Shown here: one piece after another, positions 25,134 to 32,566 of the stretch | Layout: every line of letters starts with the position of its first letter | How positions within the stretch are numbered: position 1 is the first letter of the stretch | Source: JAZDCJ01 sp036311985 | GTDB lineage: Bacteria; Actinomycetota; Actinomycetes; Actinomycetales; Micrococcaceae | Assembly (NCBI RefSeq): GCF_036311985.1 | Contig: NZ_JAZDCJ010000001.1 | DNA: 64,000 bases | Strand: one strand, 5' to 3' | Translations under genes and position numbers: made by a program | Notes under the pieces: generated by a model | The model's database searches: none | Told to the model about the DNA's origin: nothing | Seen by the model: only the letters and a program-made list of their open reading frames with translations

Positions 25134-25436
25134 GGTCGGGTCCTTTGACAAGTCGGGGCGGCGGGGGCGGGGTTCGTCGGGATACAAGCTAGCACCGCCG
25201 GTGCGCCATTGTTCTCCACGGTGAAGTCGGTGCTGCGATATCCGTCGCGGGACACCCTCGTCGCCCACGGAAATCGTGGTCGGCAGTTGATCCGAAGCAA
25301 ATGTGATGGGAGTTACAAGGATGTAACAAAAAGTCCTTATCTTCGCCCCATTTCTGGGCTACCTTCTTCAGTAATCAGGAACCCCTGAGATGCGCATCAC
25401 AGGGCCGGACCGGCCCTTGATCGAGGAGATTATTTT
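25134..25436. promoter_or_regulatory. VanY/livK divergent region with GTTACA-N4-TGTAAC palindrome
   Basis: 303 bp without a gene, AT-rich for this genome from 25290 on. A perfect palindrome GTTACA-AGGA-TGTAAC occupies 25312-25327, just upstream of TTATCT (25337-25342), a possible -10. It fits a GTNAC-N6-GNAAC-type box of OmpR-class actinobacterial regulators such as GlnR or MtrA, but that link is inference. A small hairpin GGGCCG/CGGCCC (25402-25416) sits in the leader just before the GAGGAG ribosome-binding site. Confidence 0.5.
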
Positions 25437-26699
25437 ATGAATGCATCACGCGATGCCCGTTTTGCCCGCGGCGCCAAGCTGCTGGCCGCCGGTGCGGCCA
25501 TTGCCCTGATGGCCACCGCCTGTGGCGGGTCCAATGGAGCCGGGACCGGAGGCGGCAACGGCGGAGGGGGCGACGGCGAGGCGCTCAAGCTCGGCAGCCT
25601 CCTGCCGACCACCGGCGCGCTCGCCTTCCTCGGCCCGCCGGAGATCGCCGGCGTCGACCTGGCCATCAAGGAAATCAACGAGGCCGGAGGGGTCAACGGC
25701 CAGGACGTCCAGATCGTCCACCGCGACTCCGGCGACACCACCACCAACATCGCCACCCAGTCCACCACCGACCTGTTGGGCCAGGGGGTCTCCGCGATCA
25801 TCGGCGCCGCGTCCTCGGGCGTTTCCAAGACCGTCATCAACCAGATCACCGGCGAGGGAACCATCATGTTCTCCCCGGCGAACACCTCCCCGGACTTCAC
25901 CGACTGGGACGACGACAACCTCTACTGGCGCACCGCCCCGTCCGACGTCATGCAGGGCCGCATCCTCGGCAACTTCATGGTCAGCCAGGGCGCCGCGAAC
26001 GTCGGCATGATCGTCCTCAACGACGCCTACGGCACCGGTCTTGCCTCCAACATCAAGACCGCCGTCGAGGAAGCCGGCGGCCAGATCGTCGCCGAGCCGA
26101 TGTTCAACGAGGGCGACTCCCAGTTCTCCGCCCAGGTCGACGACGTCGTGGCGGCCAACCCGGACGCGATCGCGGTGATCTCCTTCGACCAGTCGAAGCA
26201 GATCATCCCGCTGCTGATCCAGAAGGGCATCAGCCCGGAGCAGCTGTACTTCGTCGACGGCAACCTCTCCGACTACTCGGCCGACTTCGACCCGGGCACC
26301 CTCGAGGGCGCCTGGGGCACCCAGCCGGGTTCGTTCGCCAAGGACGACTTCAAGGCCCGCCTGGCCGAGGTCGACGACTCCCTCGAGGTCTGGAACTACG
26401 CCGGCGAGTCCTACGATGCGACCATCCTGATCGCGCTCGCAGCCGTCGCCGGCGGCGGCACGGATGCCCGCACGATCGCCGACAACCTCGTGGCCGTGTC
26501 CCGCGACGGTGAGAAGTGCAACGACTTCGCCTCGTGCAAGGCCCTGCTCGACGAGGGCAAGGACATCGACTTCGACGGCATCTCGGGACCGATCTCCTTC
26601 TCCGACAAGGGCGACGTCTCCGAGGGCATCATGGGCATCTACCAGTACGACGGGGACAACGTCCCGCAGCCGATCCAGGAAGAAGAGGGCTCGATCTAG
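25437..26699 (+). CDS. livK: Branched-chain amino acid ABC transporter binding lipoprotein
   Basis: Type I periplasmic-binding-fold lipoprotein that captures branched-chain or related amino acids for the LivHMGF transporter. 420 residues: signal peptide with lipobox LMATAC (Cys29), Gly-rich linker (about residues 31-48), then LKLGSLLPTTGALAFLGPP, the usual start of the LivK/Peripla_BP_6 domain, and the conserved NDAYGTGLA region. A Cys pair (residues about 361-368, CNDFASC) is likely a disulfide. Its gene faces the livHMGF operon tail to tail, so it has separate control, likely from the palindrome-bearing promoter upstream. Confidence 0.92.
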   Translation: MNASRDARFARGAKLLAAGAAIALMATACGGSNGAGTGGGNGGGGDGEALKLGSLLPTTGALAFLGPPEIAGVDLAIKEINEAGGVNGQDVQIVHRDSGDTTTNIATQSTTDLLGQGVSAIIGAASSGVSKTVINQITGEGTIMFSPANTSPDFTDWDDDNLYWRTAPSDVMQGRILGNFMVSQGAANVGMIVLNDAYGTGLASNIKTAVEEAGGQIVAEPMFNEGDSQFSAQVDDVVAANPDAIAVISFDQSKQIIPLLIQKGISPEQLYFVDGNLSDYSADFDPGTLEGAWGTQPGSFAKDDFKARLAEVDDSLEVWNYAGESYDATILIALAAVAGGGTDARTIADNLVAVSRDGEKCNDFASCKALLDEGKDIDFDGISGPISFSDKGDVSEGIMGIYQYDGDNVPQPIQEEEGSI

Positions 26700-26726
26700 A
26701 GCCGCCCATCACATCGCCCGCACTGT

Positions 26727-26765
26727 CGGGAAGGCCCGCCACGGATTCCGTGGCGGGCCTTCCCG
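26727..26765 (+). terminator. Strong terminator after livK
   Basis: 18-bp perfect stem with an ATT loop, stems 26727-26744 and 26748-26765, 27 nt after the livK stop. Confidence 0.85.
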
Positions 26766-26871
26766 CGTCGAGGGCACGGAGCCACCGCGATTCCCCTCAC
26801 GCCCCGCCGACCCCGGGACGATCCCGCGGGGACATCCTGCGGCCCCGGCACCCGCAGCAGCCCGCTCCCTG

Positions 26872-26995
26872 CTCGCCAGAGGCCCTCCCTCATCCCCTCC
26901 GGCGGCGTCGGGATAGTTGTCGCTCAGCCGGCCTCTTTCCAGCCTTGACACCGACACCGCCGGGGCCGTGGGGCCGGGGCTGTGCGCGCCGGCCG
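26872..26995. repeat. Intergenic tandem repeat, copy 1
   Basis: First copy of a direct repeat in the livK-livF gap. The best-matching part (from 26882) agrees with copy 2 at about 75 of 82 positions by eye; similarity then fades through a GC-rich tail. The pair is flanked by direct copies of GGCCCCGGCAC (26841-26851 and 27138-27148). No gene is convincing in it. Confidence 0.75.
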
Positions 26996-27002
26996 ATTCC
27001 CG

Positions 27003-27129
27003 TCCGCCAGGAGCCCTCCCTCATCCCCTCCCGCGGCGTCGGGGTAGTTGCCGGTCAGCCGGCCTCCTTCCAGCCTTGACGCCGGCACCGCCGGGTGGCG
27101 TGGAGCCGGGGCCGTGCGGGAGTCGGCCG
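27003..27129. repeat. Intergenic tandem repeat, copy 2
   Basis: Second copy, offset 131 bp from copy 1. Both contain the conserved stretches CCCTCCCTCATCCCCTCC, CAGCCGGCCT and TTCCAGCCTTGAC. The rest of the 26766-27150 gap shows nothing else I can name. Confidence 0.75.
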
Positions 27130-27150
27130 CGCTCCCGGGCCCCGGCACGC

Positions 27151-27183
27151 GGAAAGCCCCGGACCATTGGTCCGGGGCCTTCC
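27151..27183 (-). terminator. Terminator of the livHMGF operon
   Basis: 15-bp stem with a 3-nt loop, 16 nt after the livF stop. Position five of the stem is G-U when read on the - strand but A-C on the + strand, so it folds fully only in the leftward transcript. Confidence 0.75.
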
Positions 27184-27199
27184 GAGGGCGTGCGGCGGG

Positions 27200-27988
27200 C
27201 TACTGGTCCGCTTCCGCCACCTTGTCGGCCAGGTCGCCGAGGTAGAGCTTGATGACCTGGGGGTCCTTCATGAGCTCGCGGCCCGTCCCCGTGTACGCGT
27301 CGCGTCCCTGGTCCAGCACGTAGGCGCGGTCGCAGATCTGCAGGCAGCGCCGGGCGTTCTGCTCGACCATGATCACGCTCACGCCGGCGCGGTTGATCTC
27401 GTGGACGCGCAGGAACGTCTCGTCCTGCTTCACGGGGGAGAGGCCGGCCGAGGGCTCGTCGAGCAGCAGCACCGCGGGATCCATCATCAGGGCCCGCCCC
27501 ATGGCGACCATCTGCCGCTCGCCGCCGGAGAGCGAACCCGCCCGCTGCGCGCGCCGCTTGCCGAGCTCCGGGAAGAGCGACGTGACGAAGTCGAAGCGGT
27601 GGGAGAAGTCCTTCGGGCGCTGGTACATGCCCATCTGGAGGTTCTCCTCGATCGACAGCGACGGGAAGACGTTGTTCGTCTGCGGGACGAACCCGACGCC
27701 GCGGGAGACGAGCTTGTTCGCCTTGAGCCCGGTGAGGTCCTGCCCGCGCACCACGACGGTGCCCGAGTGGACCTTGACGAGCCCGAACATGGCCTTGAGG
27801 AGCGTCGACTTGCCGGCGCCATTGGGACCGATGATGCCGATCAGCTCGCCCTTGCGGGCCTCGATGCTGCACCCATTCAGGATGTTGACGCCGGGCAGGT
27901 ATCCGGCGACGAGGTCGGTGACGGTGACGACCGCCTCCGCCTGTTCCGTCGCGGCTTCGTCCCCGGTGGGATTCGTGGTCGTGTTCAT
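27200..27988 (-). CDS. livF: Branched-chain amino acid ABC transporter ATPase LivF
   Basis: Second ATPase of the LIV importer. 262 residues: Walker A GPNGAGKST (54-62), Q-loop near VPQTNNVFP, signature LSGGERQM, Walker B VLLLDEPSAGLSP and a switch-region EQNARR, where LivF-type proteins have Gln in place of the usual switch His. ATG 27988 overlaps the livG stop (ATGA), so it is translationally coupled. Last gene of the operon, before the hairpin at 27151. Confidence 0.95.
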   Translation of the reverse strand: MNTTTNPTGDEAATEQAEAVVTVTDLVAGYLPGVNILNGCSIEARKGELIGIIGPNGAGKSTLLKAMFGLVKVHSGTVVVRGQDLTGLKANKLVSRGVGFVPQTNNVFPSLSIEENLQMGMYQRPKDFSHRFDFVTSLFPELGKRRAQRAGSLSGGERQMVAMGRALMMDPAVLLLDEPSAGLSPVKQDETFLRVHEINRAGVSVIMVEQNARRCLQICDRAYVLDQGRDAYTGTGRELMKDPQVIKLYLGDLADKVAEADQ

Positions 27989-29070
27989 GCCTTGTCCTCC
28001 TTGCCCTCGGTGCCGGCGTCGTCGTGGCCCGCGGTTCCCTCCACGCCCTCGCCGAGCTCGATCGAGCCGGCGTCGACGTCGCCGAGGATGCCGGCATCCT
28101 CGGTTCCGACGACGGATTCCTCGTCCTGCGCCAGCTGCTCCTCGAGCGCCTCGACGCCCGCGTCGGAACCCAGGTCGACGTCGTGGTGCGCGCCCAGGTA
28201 GGCGTCGATCACGGCCTGGTCCTTCATGACGATCCCCGGCGGGCCCTCGGCCACGACCTTGCCCTCCGCCATCACGACGACCCAGTCGGCGATGTGGCGG
28301 ACCATGTGCATGTCGTGCTCGACGAACAGCACGGTCATGCCCTCGGCCTTCAGGTTCTTGATGTGGTCCAGGAGCGACTGGGTCAGGGCCGGGTTCACGC
28401 CCGCCATGGGCTCGTCGAGCATCACGAGCTTCGGGTTGGTCATGAGCGAGCGCGCCATCTCGAGGAGCTTGCGCTGGCCGCCCGAGAGCGATGCGGCGTA
28501 GTCCTCGCGTTTGGCGTCGAGCTTGAACTTCTCGAGCAGCACGTCGGCGTTCCGTGTGATCTCGTCCTCGCGGCCGCTCCAGATCCAGCGGAACATGGCC
28601 TTGAAGAGGCTCTCGCCCGGCTGCTTGTCCGCCCCGAGCCGCATGTTCTCGATGACCGTCAGCTTGCCCATGACCTTGGTGAGCTGGAAGGTGCGCACCA
28701 TGCCCATGCGCGCCACGCGGTGCGGGGGCACGCCCGAGATCTTGGTCCCGTCGAACTCCCAGTCGCCCGAGTTGGGGGTGTCGAACCCCGTCAGGAGGTT
28801 GAAGAGCGTCGTCTTCCCGGCCCCGTTCGGGCCGATCAGCGCCGTGATCTTGTGCCGCGGGATCTCGAGGTAGTCGACGTCGACGGCGTTGAGCGCTCCG
28901 AAACTGCGTGTCACGTTCTTCGCGACGACGATGGGATCCCGCTTCTTGCAGCCGGGGCCGGTCTCCCCGGCGGCGATGGGGCGGGTGTCCGTCATGTAGT
29001 GGGACGGGTCGGCGACGGCCTGGGCCGTGCTTCCCGCGTCCGGCGCTGGTGTCTGTGCTGCGTGGCTCAT
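27985..29070 (-). CDS. livG: Branched-chain amino acid ABC transporter ATPase LivG with acidic C-terminal tail
   Basis: First ATPase of the LIV importer. 361 residues: a 45-residue N-terminal extension, Walker A GPNGAGKTT (80-88), signature LSGGQRKLL, Walker B LVMLDEPMAGVNP and H-loop VEHDM. The normal LivG end (AVIDAYLGA) is followed by about 68 residues rich in Asp, Glu and Gly, absent from standard LivG (about 255-290 residues). No frameshift is evident and the tail's codon use matches the rest. ATG 29070 overlaps the livM stop (ATGA). The tail could be a regulatory or disordered appendage. Confidence 0.93.
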   Translation of the reverse strand: MSHAAQTPAPDAGSTAQAVADPSHYMTDTRPIAAGETGPGCKKRDPIVVAKNVTRSFGALNAVDVDYLEIPRHKITALIGPNGAGKTTLFNLLTGFDTPNSGDWEFDGTKISGVPPHRVARMGMVRTFQLTKVMGKLTVIENMRLGADKQPGESLFKAMFRWIWSGREDEITRNADVLLEKFKLDAKREDYAASLSGGQRKLLEMARSLMTNPKLVMLDEPMAGVNPALTQSLLDHIKNLKAEGMTVLFVEHDMHMVRHIADWVVVMAEGKVVAEGPPGIVMKDQAVIDAYLGAHHDVDLGSDAGVEALEEQLAQDEESVVGTEDAGILGDVDAGSIELGEGVEGTAGHDDAGTEGKEDKA

Positions 29071-30047
29071 GAGAACGCGAGCTCCTTCTTGTTGCCGAGG
29101 ATGCCCTGGGGCCTGAAGACCATCAGGAGCATGAGCGCCACGCCGACGAGGATGTAGCGCAGCTGGCCGGCCTGGGCCGGGCTGAGGAACGTGACGATGC
29201 CGGCCTGGATGAGCCCGACGAGCAGGCCCTGGGTCAGGGACAGGACCACCCAGAAGATCATCGCGCCGATCACGGAGCCGAACACGGTGGCCATGCCGCC
29301 GAGCAGCAGCGCCGTCCACAGGAAGAACGTCAGCTCCGTGCCGTAGTTGGCGGGCTGGACGGCCCCTGTCGGCAAGGTGAAGAGGATGCCGGCGAGCGAA
29401 CCGAAGATGCCGCCGATGACGAGCGCCTGCATCTTGTAGACGAAGACGTTCTTGCCGAGCGAGCGCACGGCGTCCTCGTCCTCCCGGATGCCCTTGAGGA
29501 TGCGGCCCCACGGGCTGCGCATGAGCAGCCACACGGCCAGGGCGCACAGCAGCACGACGCTCCAGGCGACGACCGTGACCCACAGCGTCCGGTCGTTGAA
29601 GCGCAGCGGGCCGAGGTTGTAGGTGCCGGAGGAGAACGGGTTCAGCGCGTAGAAGCCGCGTTCGAAGTTCGCGAGGCCGTTGGCGGATCCGGTCACCCGC
29701 GTCAGCGAGTTCGTCGTGACGACGTAGCGGACGATCTCGGCCGCCGCGATCGTGACGATGGCCAGGTAGTCGGCCCGCAGCCTCAGGGTGGGGATGCCGA
29801 GCAGGAGCGCGAAGACGACCGAGCAGACGATGGCCGAGAGGACGGCCAGCGGCAACGGCGCGTTGAACGTCAGCGTCGAGATGGCGAAGCCGTAGGCGCC
29901 GACCGCCATGAACCCGGCCTGGCCGAAGTTCAGCAGGCCCGAGTAGCCGAAGTGCACGGCCAGGCCGAGCGCGCCCAGGGCGTAGGCGGCGGTGATGGGG
30001 CTGACGATCTCGCCGAGCGCGTTTCCGAGGATGAGTGCGAAGTCCAT
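29067..30047 (-). CDS. livM: Branched-chain amino acid ABC transporter permease LivM
   Basis: Membrane channel subunit of the LIV importer. 326 residues with about eight to nine helices; family motifs include HFGYSGLLNFGQAGFMAVGA and the cytoplasmic loop SPWGRILKGIREDEDAVRSL that contacts the ATPases. ATG 30047 is preceded by TAGGAG, which also contains the livH stop (TAG), so livH and livM are closely coupled. The frame is open far upstream but that region is livH in another frame. Confidence 0.94.
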   Translation of the reverse strand: MDFALILGNALGEIVSPITAAYALGALGLAVHFGYSGLLNFGQAGFMAVGAYGFAISTLTFNAPLPLAVLSAIVCSVVFALLLGIPTLRLRADYLAIVTIAAAEIVRYVVTTNSLTRVTGSANGLANFERGFYALNPFSSGTYNLGPLRFNDRTLWVTVVAWSVVLLCALAVWLLMRSPWGRILKGIREDEDAVRSLGKNVFVYKMQALVIGGIFGSLAGILFTLPTGAVQPANYGTELTFFLWTALLLGGMATVFGSVIGAMIFWVVLSLTQGLLVGLIQAGIVTFLSPAQAGQLRYILVGVALMLLMVFRPQGILGNKKELAFS

Positions 30048-30055
30048 GGTTTCTC

Positions 30056-31378
30056 CTAACCCACGCGCTCTTTGCGGCCCAGGATGCCCTGGGGCCGGAA
30101 GAGGAGGACGGCGATCATGACGAACAGTGCGCCGACGTACTTCAGGTCGGCTTCGAGCCAGATGGTGGAGATCTCCACCATGAGGCCCACGAGGATCGAG
30201 CCGACGAGCGCGCCGAACACGGTGCCGAGCCCGCCGAGGGTGACGCCGGCGAAGATCAGCAGCAGGATCTGCTGGCCCATGTTGAAGGAGGCGCCGGGCC
30301 GGTAGTAGGCCCACAGGATCCCGCCGAGCGCGGCGAGCATGCCTCCGGCGACCCACACCATGCGGATCACGGCGTCGACGTCGATGCCGGAGGCAGAGGC
30401 GAGGGCGGGGTTGTCGGCGACGGCGCGGGTGGCCTTGCCGAAGCGGGTCTTGAGCAGCAGGATGCCCAGCAGGGTGATGACGACGGCCGAGATGATGAGC
30501 GAGGTCAGGTTGTTCCGCGTGATGGCCACGGTGCCGAACTCGATCACGGGGCTCTGCGCCCCGGGCAGCTGGCGGGTGGATCCGCCGAAGAAGAACTGGA
30601 TGACGTAGCGCATCGCGAGGGCGAGGCCGATCGAGACGATCATCATCGGCACGAGGGCGGATCCGCGGCGGCGCAAGGGGCGCCAGAGGCCCCAGTCCTG
30701 CGCGTAGCCGAGGGCGCCGCCCAGGAGGACGGCGATGCCGAGCGCGAGCCAGACGGGCATTCCGGTGGCCGCGAGCCCGAACGCGGCGACGGCGCCGAAG
30801 GTGACCATCTCGCCGTGGGCGAAGTTGGTCAGCCCGGTCGTGCCGAAGATCAGGGAGAGTCCGACGGCGGCGAGGGCCAGCAGGAGCCCGAAGCTGAGTC
30901 CTGCGAGGGCCCGCTCGGCGAGCGTGTCCAGGAAGGTGGCTCCGCCCCCGGCCGCGACCTCGCCGACCTGGAAGATCACGCCGACGTTGGACGTGTTGCC
31001 GAAGGTGACGGTGCGGGGGTTCTGCTGTCCTTCGGCCAGCGGCGCCTCCTCGGGGAGGGTACTGGTGTCCAGCTCGACCGTGTACTGGGCCTTGACGGGG
31101 ACGATGATCTCCCAGCGGCCGTTCTCGTCGGTGATCGACTCCCCGGTGAAGCCGTCGCCCGTGGCGGTGATTCTCACCCCCTGCAGCGGTTCCTGCGCGT
31201 GGCGGATGGTTCCGCGGATCGCTAGTTCCTGGGTGCTGGCCTGCGTGGCGGCCGCCGGCACGGATGCGGCGGCTGGCAGGGCGTTCGCCGCGGGGGCCAG
31301 GGCAAGCAGCGATGCCAGCATGGCCAGCATCAGTGCGCCCAGGATCCCCCAACGGGTCAGGCTGTGGGCATGACTCAC
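30056..31378 (-). CDS. livH: LivH permease fused to an exported Ig-like N-terminal domain
   Basis: Channel subunit of the LIV importer with extra parts. 440 residues. Residues 1-35: signal-peptide-like segment (GILGALMLAMLASLLALAPA, then ANA). Residues about 52-140: a beta-rich domain like carboxypeptidase-regulatory/Ig-like folds, with IRGTIRHAQEPLQGVRI, TDENGRWEIIVP and YTVELD, expected outside the membrane. Residues 150-440: a standard LivH, including GLSLIFGTTGLTNFAHGE and the FGKATRAVADNPALASASGI loop. GTG 31378 is chosen for GGAGGT 7 nt upstream and for the signal peptide. First gene of the operon. The outward domain may help dock the LivK lipoprotein; that is inference. Confidence 0.9.
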   Translation of the reverse strand: MSHAHSLTRWGILGALMLAMLASLLALAPAANALPAAASVPAAATQASTQELAIRGTIRHAQEPLQGVRITATGDGFTGESITDENGRWEIIVPVKAQYTVELDTSTLPEEAPLAEGQQNPRTVTFGNTSNVGVIFQVGEVAAGGGATFLDTLAERALAGLSFGLLLALAAVGLSLIFGTTGLTNFAHGEMVTFGAVAAFGLAATGMPVWLALGIAVLLGGALGYAQDWGLWRPLRRRGSALVPMMIVSIGLALAMRYVIQFFFGGSTRQLPGAQSPVIEFGTVAITRNNLTSLIISAVVITLLGILLLKTRFGKATRAVADNPALASASGIDVDAVIRMVWVAGGMLAALGGILWAYYRPGASFNMGQQILLLIFAGVTLGGLGTVFGALVGSILVGLMVEISTIWLEADLKYVGALFVMIAVLLFRPQGILGRKERVG

Positions 31379-31632
31379 GGTGTGGACCTCCAGTGTGGGG
31401 GCGGTTGCCCCCATGGACGGGAATGAACGGTGCGAGGATCCAGTCAGTGTGAGCTGAATCACTAGTGCCCTTATCGTAGTCCCACGAAGTTTCGCCCTAA
31501 TCAAATTAATGTTTCCCGGAAGGTCGCAATCCGATAACGACGGCGGGGCGTCGCCGCCCGCGGGGATCGTCCGCGCGCCCCCGCGCGTTGAGACCGGTAG
31601 GCTAGTGACAAACACCACCGGAGGAGAACCAC
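31379..31632. promoter_or_regulatory. Divergent upstream region of livH and the BI-1-like gene
   Basis: 254 bp without a gene; relatively AT-rich at 31455-31515. On the - strand TACGAT (complement of about 31471-31476) is a possible livH -10. On the + strand TAGGCT (31598-31603) could be the -10 for the next gene, which has GGAGGAG before its ATG. No operator recognised. Confidence 0.35.
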
Positions 31633-32442
31633 ATGGCACTCGGGGGAAATCCCGTCTTCAACTCGAAGTCGTTCAAGGAGCAGATGCGTCCGCAGGGCGT
31701 TTCGGGAGCGGCCGTGGCGCAGCAGTCCACGCTGTCCGCGCAGCAGCTCGAGGAGCTCTACAACCAGCGTTCCGCCGGCCCCGCCGAGACGGGCCGGATG
31801 AGCGTCAACGACGTCGTCACCAAGACCCTGATGTGCTTCGGCGTCCTGCTCATCGGCGCCGTCGTCGGCTGGCAGCTGCCCGGGCTGATGCTCCCGGCGG
31901 TCCTGATCGGGCTCGTGCTCGGCTTGGTGAACAGCTTCAAGAAGGAGCCGTCGCCGGCCCTGATCCTCCTCTACGCGGGCGTCGAGGGAGTCTTCCTCGG
32001 CGGGCTCTCGGGCGTGCTGGAGACGATGTACCCGGGCATCGCGGTCCAGGCCGTGATCGCCACCCTCAGCGTCTTCGCCGTCACGCTCGTGCTCTACCGG
32101 TCGGGGAAGTACCGGGCCACCCCGAAGATGACCCGGATGTTCATGATCGCGATGGGCGCCTACCTGGTGTTCTCCCTCGTGAACCTCGGGCTCGTCCTCT
32201 TCGGCGTCACCGAGGGCATGTTCGGCCTGCGTCAGGGCTGGCTCGGACTCGCGATCGGCGCCCTCGCCGTCCTGCTGGCCACCTACGCCCTCGTCCTGGA
32301 CTTCACCTCCATCGAGGAGGGCGTCCGCAACGGGGCGCCCGAGCGCTATTCCTGGACGGGCGCCTTCGGCCTGACCGTGACCATGGTCTGGCTCTACGTG
32401 GAGATCATCCGCATCATCGCGATCCTGCGCGGGAACGACTAG
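31633..32442 (+). CDS. Bax inhibitor-1 / YccA-like membrane protein
   Basis: Seven-helix membrane protein of the actinobacterial BI-1-like family (BaxI_1); relatives act as pH-sensitive Ca2+ leak channels, but the bacterial role is unclear. 269 residues: a polar N-terminus of about 60 residues starting MALGGNPVFNSKSF, which is typical of this group, then helices from about residue 68 on. The C-terminal part (LDFTSIEEGVRNGAPERYSW) holds the Asp/Glu pair near the last helices. GGAGGAG upstream of ATG. Monocistronic, ending at the hairpin at 32486. Confidence 0.88.
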   Translation: MALGGNPVFNSKSFKEQMRPQGVSGAAVAQQSTLSAQQLEELYNQRSAGPAETGRMSVNDVVTKTLMCFGVLLIGAVVGWQLPGLMLPAVLIGLVLGLVNSFKKEPSPALILLYAGVEGVFLGGLSGVLETMYPGIAVQAVIATLSVFAVTLVLYRSGKYRATPKMTRMFMIAMGAYLVFSLVNLGLVLFGVTEGMFGLRQGWLGLAIGALAVLLATYALVLDFTSIEEGVRNGAPERYSWTGAFGLTVTMVWLYVEIIRIIAILRGND

Positions 32443-32485
32443 CACCACGCGCGACCACGCCCCGCCCGCTCGACGGGCCGCGGGA

Positions 32486-32524
32486 GACGGAGGCGGCACC
32501 CCGGCACGGGGTGCCGCCTCCGTC
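32486..32524 (+). terminator. Terminator after the BI-1-like gene
   Basis: 18-bp perfect stem with a GCA loop (stems 32486-32503 and 32507-32524), 44 nt after the stop. Confidence 0.85.
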
Positions 32525-32554
32525 ACGTATTCCCCGCGCGGCACATCATGGCGT

Positions 32555-32560
32555 TACCGT
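32555..32560 (+). promoter_or_regulatory. Leaderless -10 element of galM
   Basis: TACCGT ends 6 nt before the galM ATG at 32567; the spacer AAGTGC has no Shine-Dalgarno character. Confidence 0.55.
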
Positions 32561-32566
32561 AAGTGC

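Noticed and set aside
26872..27129. CRISPR array or insertion-sequence end suggested by the direct repeats
   Set aside because: Only two long imperfect copies, no short regular spacers, no cas genes, no terminal inverted repeats and no transposase.
26709..27148. Two short - strand frames (26709-26957 and 26924-27148) with similar Arg/Gly-rich peptides
   Set aside because: The similarity comes from the underlying tandem DNA repeat; no start signals or conserved neighbours, and substitutions do not favour silent sites.
31379..31639. Longer LivH starting at 31639
   Set aside because: It would put about 87 residues before the signal peptide and run through the promoter region; GTG 31378 has a GGAGGT site.
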